64,000 bases of DNA from Streptomyces sp. NBC_00513 (GCF_041431415.1 NZ_CP107845.1:7564001-7628000), one strand, 5' to 3'. Numbered from the stretch's first letter, positions 7,675 to 16,402 are shown. Numbers and translations are program-made. The notes: generated by a model not told the origin, from the sequence alone.

Positions 7675-10302
7675 ATGGCAGTGATCGAGCAGTACGTGTG
7701 TGATCTCCAGGAGACCGACGAGACGCGGGTCGCGGTCGTCGGCGGCAAGGGCGCGCACCTGGGCGGGCTGTCGCGGATCGAAGGCATTCGCGTACCGGGT
7801 GGCTTCTGCGTGACGACGGACGCCTTCCGGCGGATCATGGCGGAAGCGCTGTCGATCGACGATCGGCTCGATGAACTGTCGCGCCTGAACCCGGACGACC
7901 GGGAGGCGGTCCGCGCGCTGAGCTCGCGGATTCGCCGAACCATCGAAGGGATCGCGATCCCTGACGACATCGCGAAGGCGATCACCCGCGAGCTCGCCCG
8001 GCTCGGCGAGCATGCCGCCTACGCCGTCCGTTCCAGCGCGACGGCGGAGGACCTGCCGACGGCCTCCTTCGCGGGCCAGCAGGACACCTACCTGAACGTC
8101 GTGGGCGAGACGGAGATCCTGCGGCACATCAGCCGGTGTTGGGCCTCGCTGTTCACCGAGCGGGCCGTGACCTATCGCCGGCGCAACGGCATCGACGACG
8201 GTGCGGTGCACATGGCCGTGGTCGTGCAGCGGATGGTCTTTCCACACGCGGCCGGCGTCCTGTTCACGGCCGACCCCGTCACGGGCAACCGGAAGGTCGC
8301 CACCGTGGACGCCGGCTTCGGCCTCGGCGAGGCCCTGGTCTCCGGCCTGGTGAATCCGGACGTCTTCACGGTGCGGGACGGCGAAGTCGTCGCCAGGACG
8401 ATCGCCGCCAAACAGCGTGCCGTTCACGCCCTCCCGGCCGGCGGTACGCGGGAAGTGGCGATCGACCCGCGGCAGCAGGAGCAGCCGGCGCTGACGGACG
8501 CACAGGCCGTGCGGCTGGTGAAGCTCGGGCGGCGGATCGAATCGCACTTCGGCCGCCCGCAGGACATCGAATGGTGCCTGGTCGACGACGGCTTCCAGAT
8601 CGTTCAGAGCCGGCCGATCACGACGCTGTTCCCCATCCCCGAGTCGGGCGACCAGGAGAATCACGTCTACGTCTCCGTCGGCCATCAGCAGATGATGACC
8701 GACCCCATGAAGCCCTTGGGGTTCTCCATGTGGCAGCTGACGGCCATGGTGCCGATGCACGAGGCGGGCGGGAGGCTGTTCGTCGACGTCACCCGGCGCC
8801 TGGCCTCGCCCGCGAGCCGCGCGGGCCTCCTGGACGTCCTGGGGAAGGGCGATCCACTCGTCAGGGACGCCCTGGAGACCGTCCTCGACCGCGACGACTT
8901 CGTCCCGTCGCTCCCGGACACGGACCCCGGCGCGCCGCCGACCGGCCGTGCGTCCGCCCCGAGCGTGAAGCCGCCCGCGAACCCGATCGCAACCGATCCG
9001 GCCATCGTCACCGAGCTGATCGAGCGCAGCCGGGTGTCCATCGCCGCCCTGGAACGCGACATCCGGACGAAGACCGGACCGGCGTTGTTCGACTTCCTGC
9101 TGGAGGCCTTCGAGGAGCACAAGCGAGTCCTCGGTGACCCGTTGAGCATGCAGGCGATCATGGCGGGCATGGAGGCCACGTGGTGGCTCAACGACACGTT
9201 GCAGGAGTGGCTGGGGGAGAAGAACGCGGCAGACACGCTGACGCTGTCCGCGCCCGACAACGTCACGTCGGAGATGGGACTGGCGCTGCTCGACGTGGCG
9301 GACGTGATCCGCCCGTATCCGGAGGTGGTGGCGTTCCTCCAGGGCGTCGAGGACGAGGGCTTCCTGGACGAGATGGCGAAGCTCGCGGGCGGGAGCGAAG
9401 CGCGCGAGGCCATCGAGAGCTACCTCGACCGGTACGGCATGCGCTGTGTCGCGGAGATCGACATCACGAGGCCGCGTTGGCACGAGCGTCCCTCGACGCT
9501 CGTGCCGGTGATCCTCGACAACGTCAGGAACTTCGAGCCGGGCGCCGCCGGGAGGCGCTTCGAGCAGGGCCGGGAGAAGGCGCTGAAGAAGGAACAGGAC
9601 GTGTTGTCGCGCTTGCGGACGCTGCCGGACGGGGACCGGAAGGCCGACGAGACCAAGCGGATGATCGACCGTGTCCGAACCTTCATCGGGTACCGGGAGT
9701 ACCCGAAGTACGGCATCATCAGCCGCTACTTCGTCTACAAGCAGGCCCTGATGGAGGAGGCCCGGCGCCTCGTGCGGGCGAACGTGCTCGCGGAGCAGGA
9801 GGACATCTTCCACCTCACGTTCCAGGAACTTCACGAGGTCGTGCGCTCGAACCAGGTGGACCGCCGGCTCATCGAGCAGCGCAAGGACGCGTTCCGGTCG
9901 TACCACGCGCTCACACCGCCCCGGGTCCTCACATCGGACGGAGAGGCCGTCACCGGGGCGTACCGGCGCGACGACGTTCCGGCCGGCGCCCTGACCGGTC
10001 TGCCGGTCTCGGTCGGGACCGTCGAGGGACGGGCCCGCGTCATCCTCGACATGGGGGAGGCCGATCTCGAACCGGGTGACATCCTGGTCACGACCTTCAC
10101 GGACCCCAGTTGGTCCCCGCTGTTCGTCGGCATCGCGGGCCTGGTGACCGAAGTGGGCGGCCTGATGACCCACGGCGCGGTGATCGCCCGAGAGTACGGT
10201 CTGCCGGCCGTCGTGGGCGTGGAGCGGGCCACCCGGTTGATCCGCGACGGGCAGCGGATCCGCGTGCACGGAACCGACGGGTACATCGAGATCCTGCCCT
10301 GA
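7675..10302 (+). CDS. rph: Rifamycin-inactivating phosphotransferase
   Basis: An 875-residue enzyme of the PEP synthase/dikinase fold that phosphorylates rifamycins at the ansa-chain C21 hydroxyl, using ATP to give AMP and phosphate. The order is diagnostic: ATP-binding domain about 1-320 ('GGKGAHLGGLSR', 'AVRSSATAEDLPTASFAGQ', 'DIEWCLVDDGFQIVQSRPIT'), a rifamycin-binding insert about 325-755, and a C-terminal swivelling His domain with catalytic His833 in 'GGLMTHGAVIAREYGLPA'. The size matches known RPH proteins. The ATG at 7675 follows CGGAGG. The upstream RAE supports this over a true PEP synthase, which would have a PEP-binding barrel at the C-terminus. Confidence 0.95.
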   Translation: MAVIEQYVCDLQETDETRVAVVGGKGAHLGGLSRIEGIRVPGGFCVTTDAFRRIMAEALSIDDRLDELSRLNPDDREAVRALSSRIRRTIEGIAIPDDIAKAITRELARLGEHAAYAVRSSATAEDLPTASFAGQQDTYLNVVGETEILRHISRCWASLFTERAVTYRRRNGIDDGAVHMAVVVQRMVFPHAAGVLFTADPVTGNRKVATVDAGFGLGEALVSGLVNPDVFTVRDGEVVARTIAAKQRAVHALPAGGTREVAIDPRQQEQPALTDAQAVRLVKLGRRIESHFGRPQDIEWCLVDDGFQIVQSRPITTLFPIPESGDQENHVYVSVGHQQMMTDPMKPLGFSMWQLTAMVPMHEAGGRLFVDVTRRLASPASRAGLLDVLGKGDPLVRDALETVLDRDDFVPSLPDTDPGAPPTGRASAPSVKPPANPIATDPAIVTELIERSRVSIAALERDIRTKTGPALFDFLLEAFEEHKRVLGDPLSMQAIMAGMEATWWLNDTLQEWLGEKNAADTLTLSAPDNVTSEMGLALLDVADVIRPYPEVVAFLQGVEDEGFLDEMAKLAGGSEAREAIESYLDRYGMRCVAEIDITRPRWHERPSTLVPVILDNVRNFEPGAAGRRFEQGREKALKKEQDVLSRLRTLPDGDRKADETKRMIDRVRTFIGYREYPKYGIISRYFVYKQALMEEARRLVRANVLAEQEDIFHLTFQELHEVVRSNQVDRRLIEQRKDAFRSYHALTPPRVLTSDGEAVTGAYRRDDVPAGALTGLPVSVGTVEGRARVILDMGEADLEPGDILVTTFTDPSWSPLFVGIAGLVTEVGGLMTHGAVIAREYGLPAVVGVERATRLIRDGQRIRVHGTDGYIEILP

Positions 10303-10367
10303 CCGACCCCGCCGACGAGCCCCATCCGTGGCCTCCGGGCGATCGACCCGGCCCGAGGTGCGGCGGG

Positions 10368-10394
10368 GGCTCCGCCGTGCCGCGCGGCGGAGCC
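10368..10394. terminator. Hairpin between convergent rph and arsC
   Basis: GGCTCCGCCG (10368-10377) pairs perfectly with CGGCGGAGCC (10385-10394) around a 7-base loop. It lies between two genes facing each other, so it could end transcripts from both sides. There is no U-tract, as is common in Streptomyces. Confidence 0.6.
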
Positions 10395-10404
10395 GGCCTG
10401 ACGA

Positions 10405-10839
10405 TCAGGGCCCGGCCGGAGGGGTCTCCGCAGTCAGGCCCTCGACCAGGCCCTCGACCAGGGCCTTGATCTCGTCGCGGATCGGGCGTACCGCCTCGAC
10501 ACCCTGGCCTGCCGGGTCGTCGAGGTTCCAGTCGAGGTAGCGCTTGCCGGGGAAGACGGGGCAGGTGTCGCCGCAGCCCATGGTGATGACCACGTCGGAG
10601 GCTCGTACGGCGTCGACGGTCAGTACCTTCGGTGCCTGGGCGGAGATGTCGATGCCGACCTCCGCCATCGCGGCGACGGCCGCCGGGTTCACGCCGGCGG
10701 CGGGCGCGGAGCCGGCGGAGCGGACCTCGACCCGGTCTCCCGCGAGATGGGTGAGCCAGGCCGCGGCCATCTGCGAGCGGCCGGCGTTGTGGACGCACAC
10801 GAACAGCACCGACGGCTTCGGGGCGGGGATGTCAGACAC
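10405..10839 (-). CDS. arsC: Arsenate reductase, LMW-phosphatase type
   Basis: A 144-residue ArsC that reduces arsenate to arsenite. It has the phosphatase-fold P-loop C-x5-R (Cys15 to Arg21, 'CVHNAGRSQMA') and downstream Cys89 and Cys93 in 'MGCGDTCP', which relay oxidation as in thioredoxin-coupled ArsC. In actinomycetes the electron donor may be thioredoxin or mycothiol/mycoredoxin; the two distal cysteines favour the thioredoxin type. The gene is last in arsR-acr3-arsC, and its start overlaps the acr3 3' end by 8 bases. Confidence 0.93.
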   Translation of the reverse strand: MSDIPAPKPSVLFVCVHNAGRSQMAAAWLTHLAGDRVEVRSAGSAPAAGVNPAAVAAMAEVGIDISAQAPKVLTVDAVRASDVVITMGCGDTCPVFPGKRYLDWNLDDPAGQGVEAVRPIRDEIKALVEGLVEGLTAETPPAGP

Positions 10840-11944
10840 GGGCGGGTCCTCTCCGGGTGGCGGCCTGCTCGGCTGCTGTCGGGGCGTCGGTGGGGAAGAA
10901 GCGGCGGGCGGCGAGCGCGACGTGGACCAGCCCGATCAGGACCGGTACCTCGATCAGCGGGCCGACGACGCCGGCGAGGGCCTGGCCGGAGGTGGCGCCG
11001 AACGTGGCGATGGCGACCGCGATGGCGAGTTCGAAGTTGTTGCCCGCGGCGGTGAACGCCAGTGTCGTCGCTCTCGGGTGGTTCAGGCCGACGGCGCGGC
11101 CCAGGGCCATCGACCCGACCCACATCAGCGCGAAGTACACCAGCAGCGGCAGCGCGATCCGGGCGACGTCCAGCGGCTTCGAGGTGACGGCCTCGCCCTG
11201 TAGGGCGAACAGCACCACGATGGTGAACAGCAGCCCGTACAGGGCGAACGGCCCGATCCTGGGCATCAGTTCGCTCTCGTACCAGGTGCGGCCCTTGGCC
11301 CTCTCGCCCAGCCGGCGGGTGAGGAATCCCGCCGCCAGCGGGATGCCGAGGAAGATCAGTACGGAGCGGGCGATCTCCCACACGGACACGTCCAAGGCTG
11401 TCTGCTCCAGGTGGAGCAGGCTGGGCAGGACGGACAGGTAGAACCAGCCGAGCAGGCTGAACGCGAGCACCTGGAAGACGGAGTTGAGGGCGACGAGGAC
11501 GGCAGCGGCCTCGCGGTCGCCGCAGGCGAGGTCGTTCCAGATGACGACCATGGCGATGCAGCGGGCGAGACCGACGATGATCAGGCCGGTGCGGTACTCG
11601 GGCAGATCAGGCAGGAAGGTCCATGCGAGGGCGAACATCAGCGCCGGGCCGACGACCCAGTTCAGCAGAAGCGAGGACATCAGCAGGCGCCGGTCGCGGG
11701 TGACGGTGTCGAGACGGTCGTAGCGGACCTTGGCCAGGACCGGGTACATCATCACCAGCAAGCCGAGTGCGATCGGCAGCGACACCCCGGTGACCGTCAC
11801 CGCCGCGAGCGCGTCGCCCAGGCCGGGTACGGCTCGTCCGAGACCGAGGCCGGCGGCCATCGCGATCAGGATCCACACCGCCAGGTGCCGGTCGAGGAAG
11901 GACAGTCGGGCCGCGACCGGGCCGGCGGTGGGCTCCGCGGTCAC
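10832..11944 (-). CDS. acr3: ACR3-family arsenite efflux permease
   Basis: A 370-residue membrane protein with about ten hydrophobic helices. ACR3 landmarks are 'GLARCIAMVVIWNDLACGD', carrying the conserved functional cysteine, and 'FTAAGNNFELAIAVAIATFG'. It exports arsenite made by ArsC. The GTG start at 11944 overlaps the arsR stop codon (GTGA), so it is translationally coupled. An upstream in-frame extension into arsR exists but would read through the wrong frame of that gene. Confidence 0.93.
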   Translation of the reverse strand: MTAEPTAGPVAARLSFLDRHLAVWILIAMAAGLGLGRAVPGLGDALAAVTVTGVSLPIALGLLVMMYPVLAKVRYDRLDTVTRDRRLLMSSLLLNWVVGPALMFALAWTFLPDLPEYRTGLIIVGLARCIAMVVIWNDLACGDREAAAVLVALNSVFQVLAFSLLGWFYLSVLPSLLHLEQTALDVSVWEIARSVLIFLGIPLAAGFLTRRLGERAKGRTWYESELMPRIGPFALYGLLFTIVVLFALQGEAVTSKPLDVARIALPLLVYFALMWVGSMALGRAVGLNHPRATTLAFTAAGNNFELAIAVAIATFGATSGQALAGVVGPLIEVPVLIGLVHVALAARRFFPTDAPTAAEQAATRRGPARV

Positions 11945-12339
11945 GATGTGGCCGCCGCGATGGCGGTCCCGGCGTCGACCGGCCCGGTGGGACGGGTCAG
12001 GACGGCGGCGAGGCGGTCGGTGGTCTCGGGGACGAGCCGGTAGTGGACCCAGGTCCCGCGTCGCTCGGACTCGATCAGTCCGGCCTGCTTCAGCAGCTTC
12101 AGGTGGTGGGAGATCGTCGGCTGTGACAGCTCGAAGGCAGGGGTCAGGTCGCAGACGCAGATCTCCCCGCCGGCCCGCGAGGCGATCATCGACAGGAGCC
12201 GGATGCGGACCGGATCGCCGAGAGCCTTGAACATCTTCGCCAGCTCCACGGCCTGGCCCTCGCCCAGCGGCGCGGCCAGCAGGGTGGGGCAGCAACCGCC
12301 CTCGTCCTGACCGAGTACGGCCAGTTCTTGTTTCGACAT
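11941..12339 (-). CDS. arsR: ArsR/SmtB arsenite-responsive repressor
   Basis: A 132-residue winged-helix repressor. The metalloid motif 'ICVCDL' (Cys61, Cys63) starts the recognition region, followed by the helix-turn-helix 'LSQPTISHHLKLLKQAG' and wing 'RRGTWVHYRL'. A further Cys pair at 16-17 could complete a trigonal arsenite site. It would release DNA on binding As(III) and derepress its own operon and, across the palindrome at 12375-12402, arsM. Confidence 0.93.
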   Translation of the reverse strand: MSKQELAVLGQDEGGCCPTLLAAPLGEGQAVELAKMFKALGDPVRIRLLSMIASRAGGEICVCDLTPAFELSQPTISHHLKLLKQAGLIESERRGTWVHYRLVPETTDRLAAVLTRPTGPVDAGTAIAAATS

Positions 12340-12374
12340 GCCTCTATGTTGACGAACTTCGATCCAAGGCGCAA

Positions 12375-12402
12375 GCTTGCATCGATGAACGTCGATGCAA
12401 GC
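12375..12402. promoter_or_regulatory. Probable ArsR operator between arsR and arsM
   Basis: Perfect inverted repeat: GCTTGCATCGA (12375-12385) and TCGATGCAAGC (12392-12402), with a 6-base centre. It sits in the 80-base divergent gap and overlaps the region just upstream of the arsM ribosome site. Dyad sites with a CATCGA core are typical for actinobacterial ArsR proteins; binding here is inferred. Confidence 0.75.
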
Positions 12403-12419
12403 TGTTGAGGGAGAAAGTC

Positions 12420-13187
12420 ATGACTGATCAGACAGCGGACCTGCGCGAGATCGTCCGCCGGCGGTACGCCGCCTCCGCACTCAAGGTCGTCGAGGGCGGC
12501 ACCGGCTGCTGCGGCGCCGAACCGGTCGAGGTGAACGACAACTTCGGCGTCGCCCTCTACACGGCCGACGAACGGGACGCCCTTCCGGCCGAGGCCGCCG
12601 CCGCCTCCCTGGGATGCGGGAACCCCACCGCCGTGGCCGATCTCCACGAAGGCGAACGCGTTCTCGACCTCGGCTCCGGCGGCGGCATCGACGTCCTGCT
12701 GTCCGCCCGCCGCGTCGGCCCGACCGGAAAGGCGTACGGCCTGGACATGACCGAGGAGATGCTCGCCCTCGCCCTGGCGAACCAGAAGAGAGCCGGCGCC
12801 ACGAACGTCGAGTTCCTCAAGGGCACCATCGAGGCCATCCCGCTGCCCGCGGGCACGATCGACGTCGTCATCTCCAACTGCGTGATCAACCTGTCCACCG
12901 ACAAACCGGCCGTCTTCGCCGAGATGTTCCGCGTCCTGACCCCCGGCGGCCGGATCGGCATCTCCGACGTCGTCGCCGACGACGAACTCGCCCCGGCCCA
13001 GCGGGCGGAGCGCGGTGACCACGTCGGCTGCATCGCCGGCGCGCTCTCGTTCGCCGAGTACCGCGACGGCCTGGCGGCGGCCGGTTTCACCGACATCGAG
13101 CTCACCGCGACCCACGCCGTCGCCGACGGCATGCACTCCGCCATCGTCCGGGCCGTCAAGGAGGGCTCAGTGCCGCGCCCGCGGTGA
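12420..13187 (+). CDS. arsM: Arsenite S-adenosylmethionine methyltransferase
   Basis: A 255-residue ArsM that methylates As(III) to methylated, partly volatile or (as trivalent forms) antibiotic arsenicals. The SAM motif is 'VLDLGSGGGIDV' (about 81-92). Arsenic-binding cysteines are visible: Cys66 in 'LGCGNP', Cys154 in 'SNCVINLS', Cys204 in 'HVGCIAGAL', plus the N-terminal pair Cys30-Cys31. The ATG follows GAGGGAG. It is transcribed away from arsR over the shared palindrome. Confidence 0.93.
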   Translation: MTDQTADLREIVRRRYAASALKVVEGGTGCCGAEPVEVNDNFGVALYTADERDALPAEAAAASLGCGNPTAVADLHEGERVLDLGSGGGIDVLLSARRVGPTGKAYGLDMTEEMLALALANQKRAGATNVEFLKGTIEAIPLPAGTIDVVISNCVINLSTDKPAVFAEMFRVLTPGGRIGISDVVADDELAPAQRAERGDHVGCIAGALSFAEYRDGLAAAGFTDIELTATHAVADGMHSAIVRAVKEGSVPRPR

Positions 13188-13309
13188 CACCATGACGACG
13201 GCCCGGCGCTTTCGCGTGTGCCCGTCATCGGCACCTGCCGTGTCGCGTCGCGACCGCACGGAGAGGCGCGCCTTGAGCCCGGTCCCTCGTCGTCGGGCAG
13301 GGTCCTCGT

Positions 13310-13325
13310 GTATCGCGGGCGTATC
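13310..13325 (+). promoter_or_regulatory. Direct repeat, candidate response-regulator site upstream of vanZ-like gene
   Basis: GTATCGCGGGCGTATC is two GTATC half-sites 11 bases apart, one helical turn, as expected for an OmpR-family dimer. The reverse complement of the site at 14125-14140, before the response regulator gene, is 14/16 identical. It lies 47 bases before the vanZ-like ATG. Confidence 0.6.
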
Positions 13326-13372
13326 GAGAACCGGATACGCCACCGCAACGGCCTGCCGCCTCTCATGGGGAC

Positions 13373-14095
13373 ATGAGTCACGACGCATTCCTGCCGGCGC
13401 CGCCCCGTCGCACGCGCGGAGTCCTGCTCCTCGGACTGACGGCCTTCGGCGTGGCGGGCGCCCTGTTCGCCGTGCGGCGACCACTCATGATGGCCGCTCC
13501 GATGTGCATGGCGGGGCGGTGGCACGGCTGCTTCGACACGTTCAACGGTGTGGTGCTCATGACGTTGGTCGCGCTGCCGTTGGCCGCGTTGGCGGTATGG
13601 GCACGGGCGCGCTGTCGGCGGGCCGCCGGCGGGACCTCGGCGTGGCGGCTGTCGCTGGCCGAGGTGGGCATGGTCCACGGGACCGTGCCGTTCCTGTGGA
13701 TGACCATGATGCCGGGTGCCGGGGCCGGCGCCGTCCCCGCACGGGTGAGCCTGGTACCGCTGCGGGACCTGATCACGATGGGGCCCCTCGGGATCGCCGG
13801 CAACCTGCTGGTCCTCGCCGCGCTGGGGTTCTTCGCCCCGATGCGGTTCGCGGCGCTCGCGTCCGTACCGCGGATCCTGGCGCTCGGGGCGGGCTGCTCG
13901 GTCCTGGTCGAAACCGCGCAGTACCTCCTGCGGCTGGACCGGGTGTCCTCCGTGGACGACGTACTGGTCAACGCCGCCGGGGCCGTACTGGCCGCGCTGG
14001 CGTCGCGCCGCTGGTGGCTTACCAGGGCAGAGGCACCGGTGGGCCGGCCTCGCCCCACGCCCACACCCACGCCCACGCCCACGTCGGCAGGATGA
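13373..14095 (+). CDS. VanZ-like membrane protein
   Basis: A 240-residue protein with about five hydrophobic segments. The C-terminal half has the VanZ pattern: 'NLLVLAALGFFAPMRF', then 'ETAQYLLRLDRVSSVDDVLVNAAG'. VanZ itself gives low-level teicoplanin resistance; most Streptomyces relatives are uncharacterised. The tail is a PTPTPTPT run encoded by CCCACG hexamers (14054-14083). The two-component genes follow 68 bases later, and a shared operator type suggests the pair controls this gene, perhaps in response to cell-wall stress (inference). Confidence 0.8.
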   Translation: MSHDAFLPAPPRRTRGVLLLGLTAFGVAGALFAVRRPLMMAAPMCMAGRWHGCFDTFNGVVLMTLVALPLAALAVWARARCRRAAGGTSAWRLSLAEVGMVHGTVPFLWMTMMPGAGAGAVPARVSLVPLRDLITMGPLGIAGNLLVLAALGFFAPMRFAALASVPRILALGAGCSVLVETAQYLLRLDRVSSVDDVLVNAAGAVLAALASRRWWLTRAEAPVGRPRPTPTPTPTPTSAG

Positions 14096-14124
14096 GTCGC
14101 GTGTCGGGTGCGGACCCGTCTTCG

Positions 14125-14140
14125 GATACGTCGGCGATAC
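14125..14140 (+). promoter_or_regulatory. Direct repeat, candidate autoregulatory site of the response regulator
   Basis: GATACGTCGGCGATAC contains two GATAC half-sites 11 bases apart. Its reverse complement matches the site at 13310-13325 at 14 of 16 positions. It is followed by GCATAGGCT (a possible -10) and the regulator ATG at 14164, so it sits where a -35 would be. Confidence 0.6.
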
Positions 14141-14163
14141 GTCGTCCTGCATAGGCTTCGGAC

Positions 14164-14856
14164 ATGCGCGTACTGATCGTGGAGGACGAGCCCTACCTGG
14201 CCGAGGCGGTCCGTGACGGTCTGCGACTGGAGGCGATTGCCGCAGACATCGCCGGCGACGGCGACTCGGCCCTGGAACTGCTCGGCGTCAACTCCTACGA
14301 CCTCGCGGTCCTCGACCGCGACATCCCCGGCCCCTCCGGCGACGAGGTCGCCCGACGCATCGTCGCCTCCGGCAGCGGCATCCCGATCCTGATGCTCACC
14401 GCGGCCGACCGGATCGACGACAAGGCATCCGGGTTCGGACTCGGCGCCGACGACTACCTCACCAAACCGTTCGAGCTGCGGGAGCTCGTCCTGCGCCTGA
14501 GGGCGCTCGACCGCAGACGCGGGTACGCCCGGCCCCCGGTCCGGGAGATCGAGGGCCTGCGGCTCGACCCCTTTCGCCGGGAGGTCTTCCGCGACGGACG
14601 CTACGTCGCGCTCACCCGCAAGCAGTTCGCCGTACTGGAGGTCCTCGTCGCCGCCGAGGGCGGGGTCGTCAGCGCCGAGGAACTGCTGGAACGGGCCTGG
14701 GACGAGAACGCCGACCCCCTCACCAACGCCGTGCGCATCACCGTGTCCGCACTGCGCAAACGGCTCGGTCAACCATGGATCATCGCCACGGTGCCCGGTG
14801 TCGGCTACCGAATCGACACCCCCAGGGACACCGACGGCACCACCGACCCCGGATAG
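14164..14856 (+). CDS. OmpR/PhoB-family response regulator
   Basis: A 230-residue two-domain regulator. The receiver domain has the acidic pair in 'VEDEP', phospho-acceptor Asp51 in 'AVLDRDIPG', Thr79 and Lys101 in 'YLTKPF'. The C-terminal winged helix includes 'LTRKQFAVLEVLV' and 'TVPGVGYRI'. It is activated by the sensor kinase encoded immediately downstream. Paired direct repeats upstream of this gene and of the VanZ-like gene are the likely targets. Confidence 0.93.
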   Translation: MRVLIVEDEPYLAEAVRDGLRLEAIAADIAGDGDSALELLGVNSYDLAVLDRDIPGPSGDEVARRIVASGSGIPILMLTAADRIDDKASGFGLGADDYLTKPFELRELVLRLRALDRRRGYARPPVREIEGLRLDPFRREVFRDGRYVALTRKQFAVLEVLVAAEGGVVSAEELLERAWDENADPLTNAVRITVSALRKRLGQPWIIATVPGVGYRIDTPRDTDGTTDPG

Positions 14857-14861
14857 TGCGC

Positions 14862-15959
14862 ATGCACGGAAGCCCAGGGCTCAGCGCCCGACTGAAACTG
14901 ACCCTCAGCTACGCCGGATTCCTCCTCCTCACCAGCGCTCTCCTGCTGGCCGTGGTGTGGGTGTTCCTGCTGCGCCACGTGCCCGACAACTCCAAGGGCC
15001 TTCTCGGGATCTCGCCCAACCGCTACCTCCTCCTGCACACGTTCGTCCCCGCCGCGGCCTCGGCCCTGGCCTGCCTGCTCGTGTTCGGCCTGCTGGGGGG
15101 ATGGCTCCTCGCCGGCCGAATGCTCGCACCACTCACACGGATCACGGACGCGGCACGGATGGCGGGGAACGGTTCGCTGTCCCACCGGATCCGCATGAAG
15201 GGCCGCCAGGACGAATTCCGTGAGCTCTCCGACGCGTTCGACTCGATGCTCGAACAAATCGAATGCCACGTCGCCGAGCAGCAGAGGTTCGCCGCGAACG
15301 CCTCCCACGAACTGCGCACCCCGCTGGCCATCTCGCGGGCGCTCCTCGACGTCGCCCGCAAGGACCCCACGCGGGACCGGGTCGAACTCATCGAACGCCT
15401 GCACGCCGTCAATACGCGGGCGATCGACCTCACCGAGGCCCTCCTGCTGCTCAGCCGTGGCGACCGCGGAAACCTCATCCCCGAGAGCGTCGACCTCTCC
15501 CTCATCGCCGAGGAAGCCGCCGAAACGCTGCTTCCCCTGGCCGAACAGCGCCGGATCACGCTCAACGTCACCGGAGGGGCGGCCCACACCACCGGCTCCG
15601 CGGAGCTGCTGCTGCGGATGGTGACGAACCTCGTCCAGAACGCCATCGTCCACAACATTCCCACCGGCGGCACCGTGACCGTCCACACCGAGGAGCACGA
15701 CGACACGAGTGTGCTGCGCGTGGAGAACACCGGCCGTCGACTCCCGGCGGACCTGGTACCGACCCTCACCGAACCCTTCCAGCGAGGAGCGGAGCGCGTG
15801 CGTACGGACGAGTACGCCGGCGTCGGCCTGGGCCTGGCCATCGTGCACAGCATCGTCCGCGCCCACGAGGGGACCCTCGACCTCACACCGCGTCCCGCCG
15901 GAGGTCTCCTCGTCACGGTCCGGGTTCCCGCCGCCTCGCAGGCGTCTTCGCCTCGTTGA
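14862..15959 (+). CDS. Two-component sensor histidine kinase
   Basis: A 365-residue kinase: transmembrane helix about 17-38, a short extracytoplasmic loop of about 20 residues, a second helix about 60-84, HAMP about 85-140, a HisKA domain with phospho-acceptor His149 in 'SHELRTPL', and an ATPase domain with N-box 'NLVQNAIVHN' and G-box 'GVGLGLAIVHSI'. The very short sensor loop suggests sensing within or near the membrane, as in intramembrane-sensing kinases. The start may instead be the GTG at 14856, overlapping the regulator stop (TAGTG). Confidence 0.92.
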   Translation: MHGSPGLSARLKLTLSYAGFLLLTSALLLAVVWVFLLRHVPDNSKGLLGISPNRYLLLHTFVPAAASALACLLVFGLLGGWLLAGRMLAPLTRITDAARMAGNGSLSHRIRMKGRQDEFRELSDAFDSMLEQIECHVAEQQRFAANASHELRTPLAISRALLDVARKDPTRDRVELIERLHAVNTRAIDLTEALLLLSRGDRGNLIPESVDLSLIAEEAAETLLPLAEQRRITLNVTGGAAHTTGSAELLLRMVTNLVQNAIVHNIPTGGTVTVHTEEHDDTSVLRVENTGRRLPADLVPTLTEPFQRGAERVRTDEYAGVGLGLAIVHSIVRAHEGTLDLTPRPAGGLLVTVRVPAASQASSPR

Positions 15960-15987
15960 CCGGACCGGGGGAGTGCCGCTCTGATCT

Positions 15988-16019
<32 letters not shown>

Positions 16020-16186
16020 GTCATCGTTACCGGCCGCCACATCTCGCCACATCCCGCCGGCTCTCGCCGCATGAGCCGGTCGCGGGGCGCATGGAACGGC
16101 CGGCGGCGGACACACGTAACTCAACTGGCCCGGGTGCAGGAGAAGTCGGGCCGCCCGTACCTACGCGCACCGAGGAGCGAGACGTC

Positions 16187-16378
16187 ATGCCGCTGACATT
16201 CCGCAAGAGTTTCAGGATCCTGCCCGGCGTCCGGCTCAACATCAACCGCAAGTCCTGGTCGATCACCACCGGCGGCGGCAAACACGGTCCCCGCCACACC
16301 CACAGCAGCACCGGACGTCGTACCACCTCCGTGGACCTGCCCGGCCCCTTCGGCTGGCGCAAGACCAGCCGCGGCTGA
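16187..16378 (+). CDS. DUF4236 small protein
   Basis: A 63-residue protein with the DUF4236 pattern 'FRKSFRILPGVRLNINRKSW' followed by a Gly/His-rich stretch and 'GRRTTSVDLPG.FGWR'. The ATG follows GAGGAG at about 10 bases. Function unknown; members are usually small stand-alone proteins. A strong hairpin follows 25 bases after the stop. In the 226-base gap upstream there is a run of GACGGC hexamers (15989-16020). Confidence 0.8.
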   Translation: MPLTFRKSFRILPGVRLNINRKSWSITTGGGKHGPRHTHSSTGRRTTSVDLPGPFGWRKTSRG

Positions 16379-16402
16379 TCCACGGGGTGCGCGCCCCGCC
16401 CA

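Noticed and set aside
7285..10269. A ~990-codon leftward frame opposite the rifamycin phosphotransferase
   Set aside because: It is exactly antisense to a gene with all RPH motifs; the His/Arg/Asp-rich product is typical of antisense high-GC frames.
14054..14083. CCCACG hexamer run considered as a microsatellite or CRISPR-like repeat
   Set aside because: It is within the VanZ-like reading frame and encodes a PTPT tail; too short and uninterrupted by spacers.
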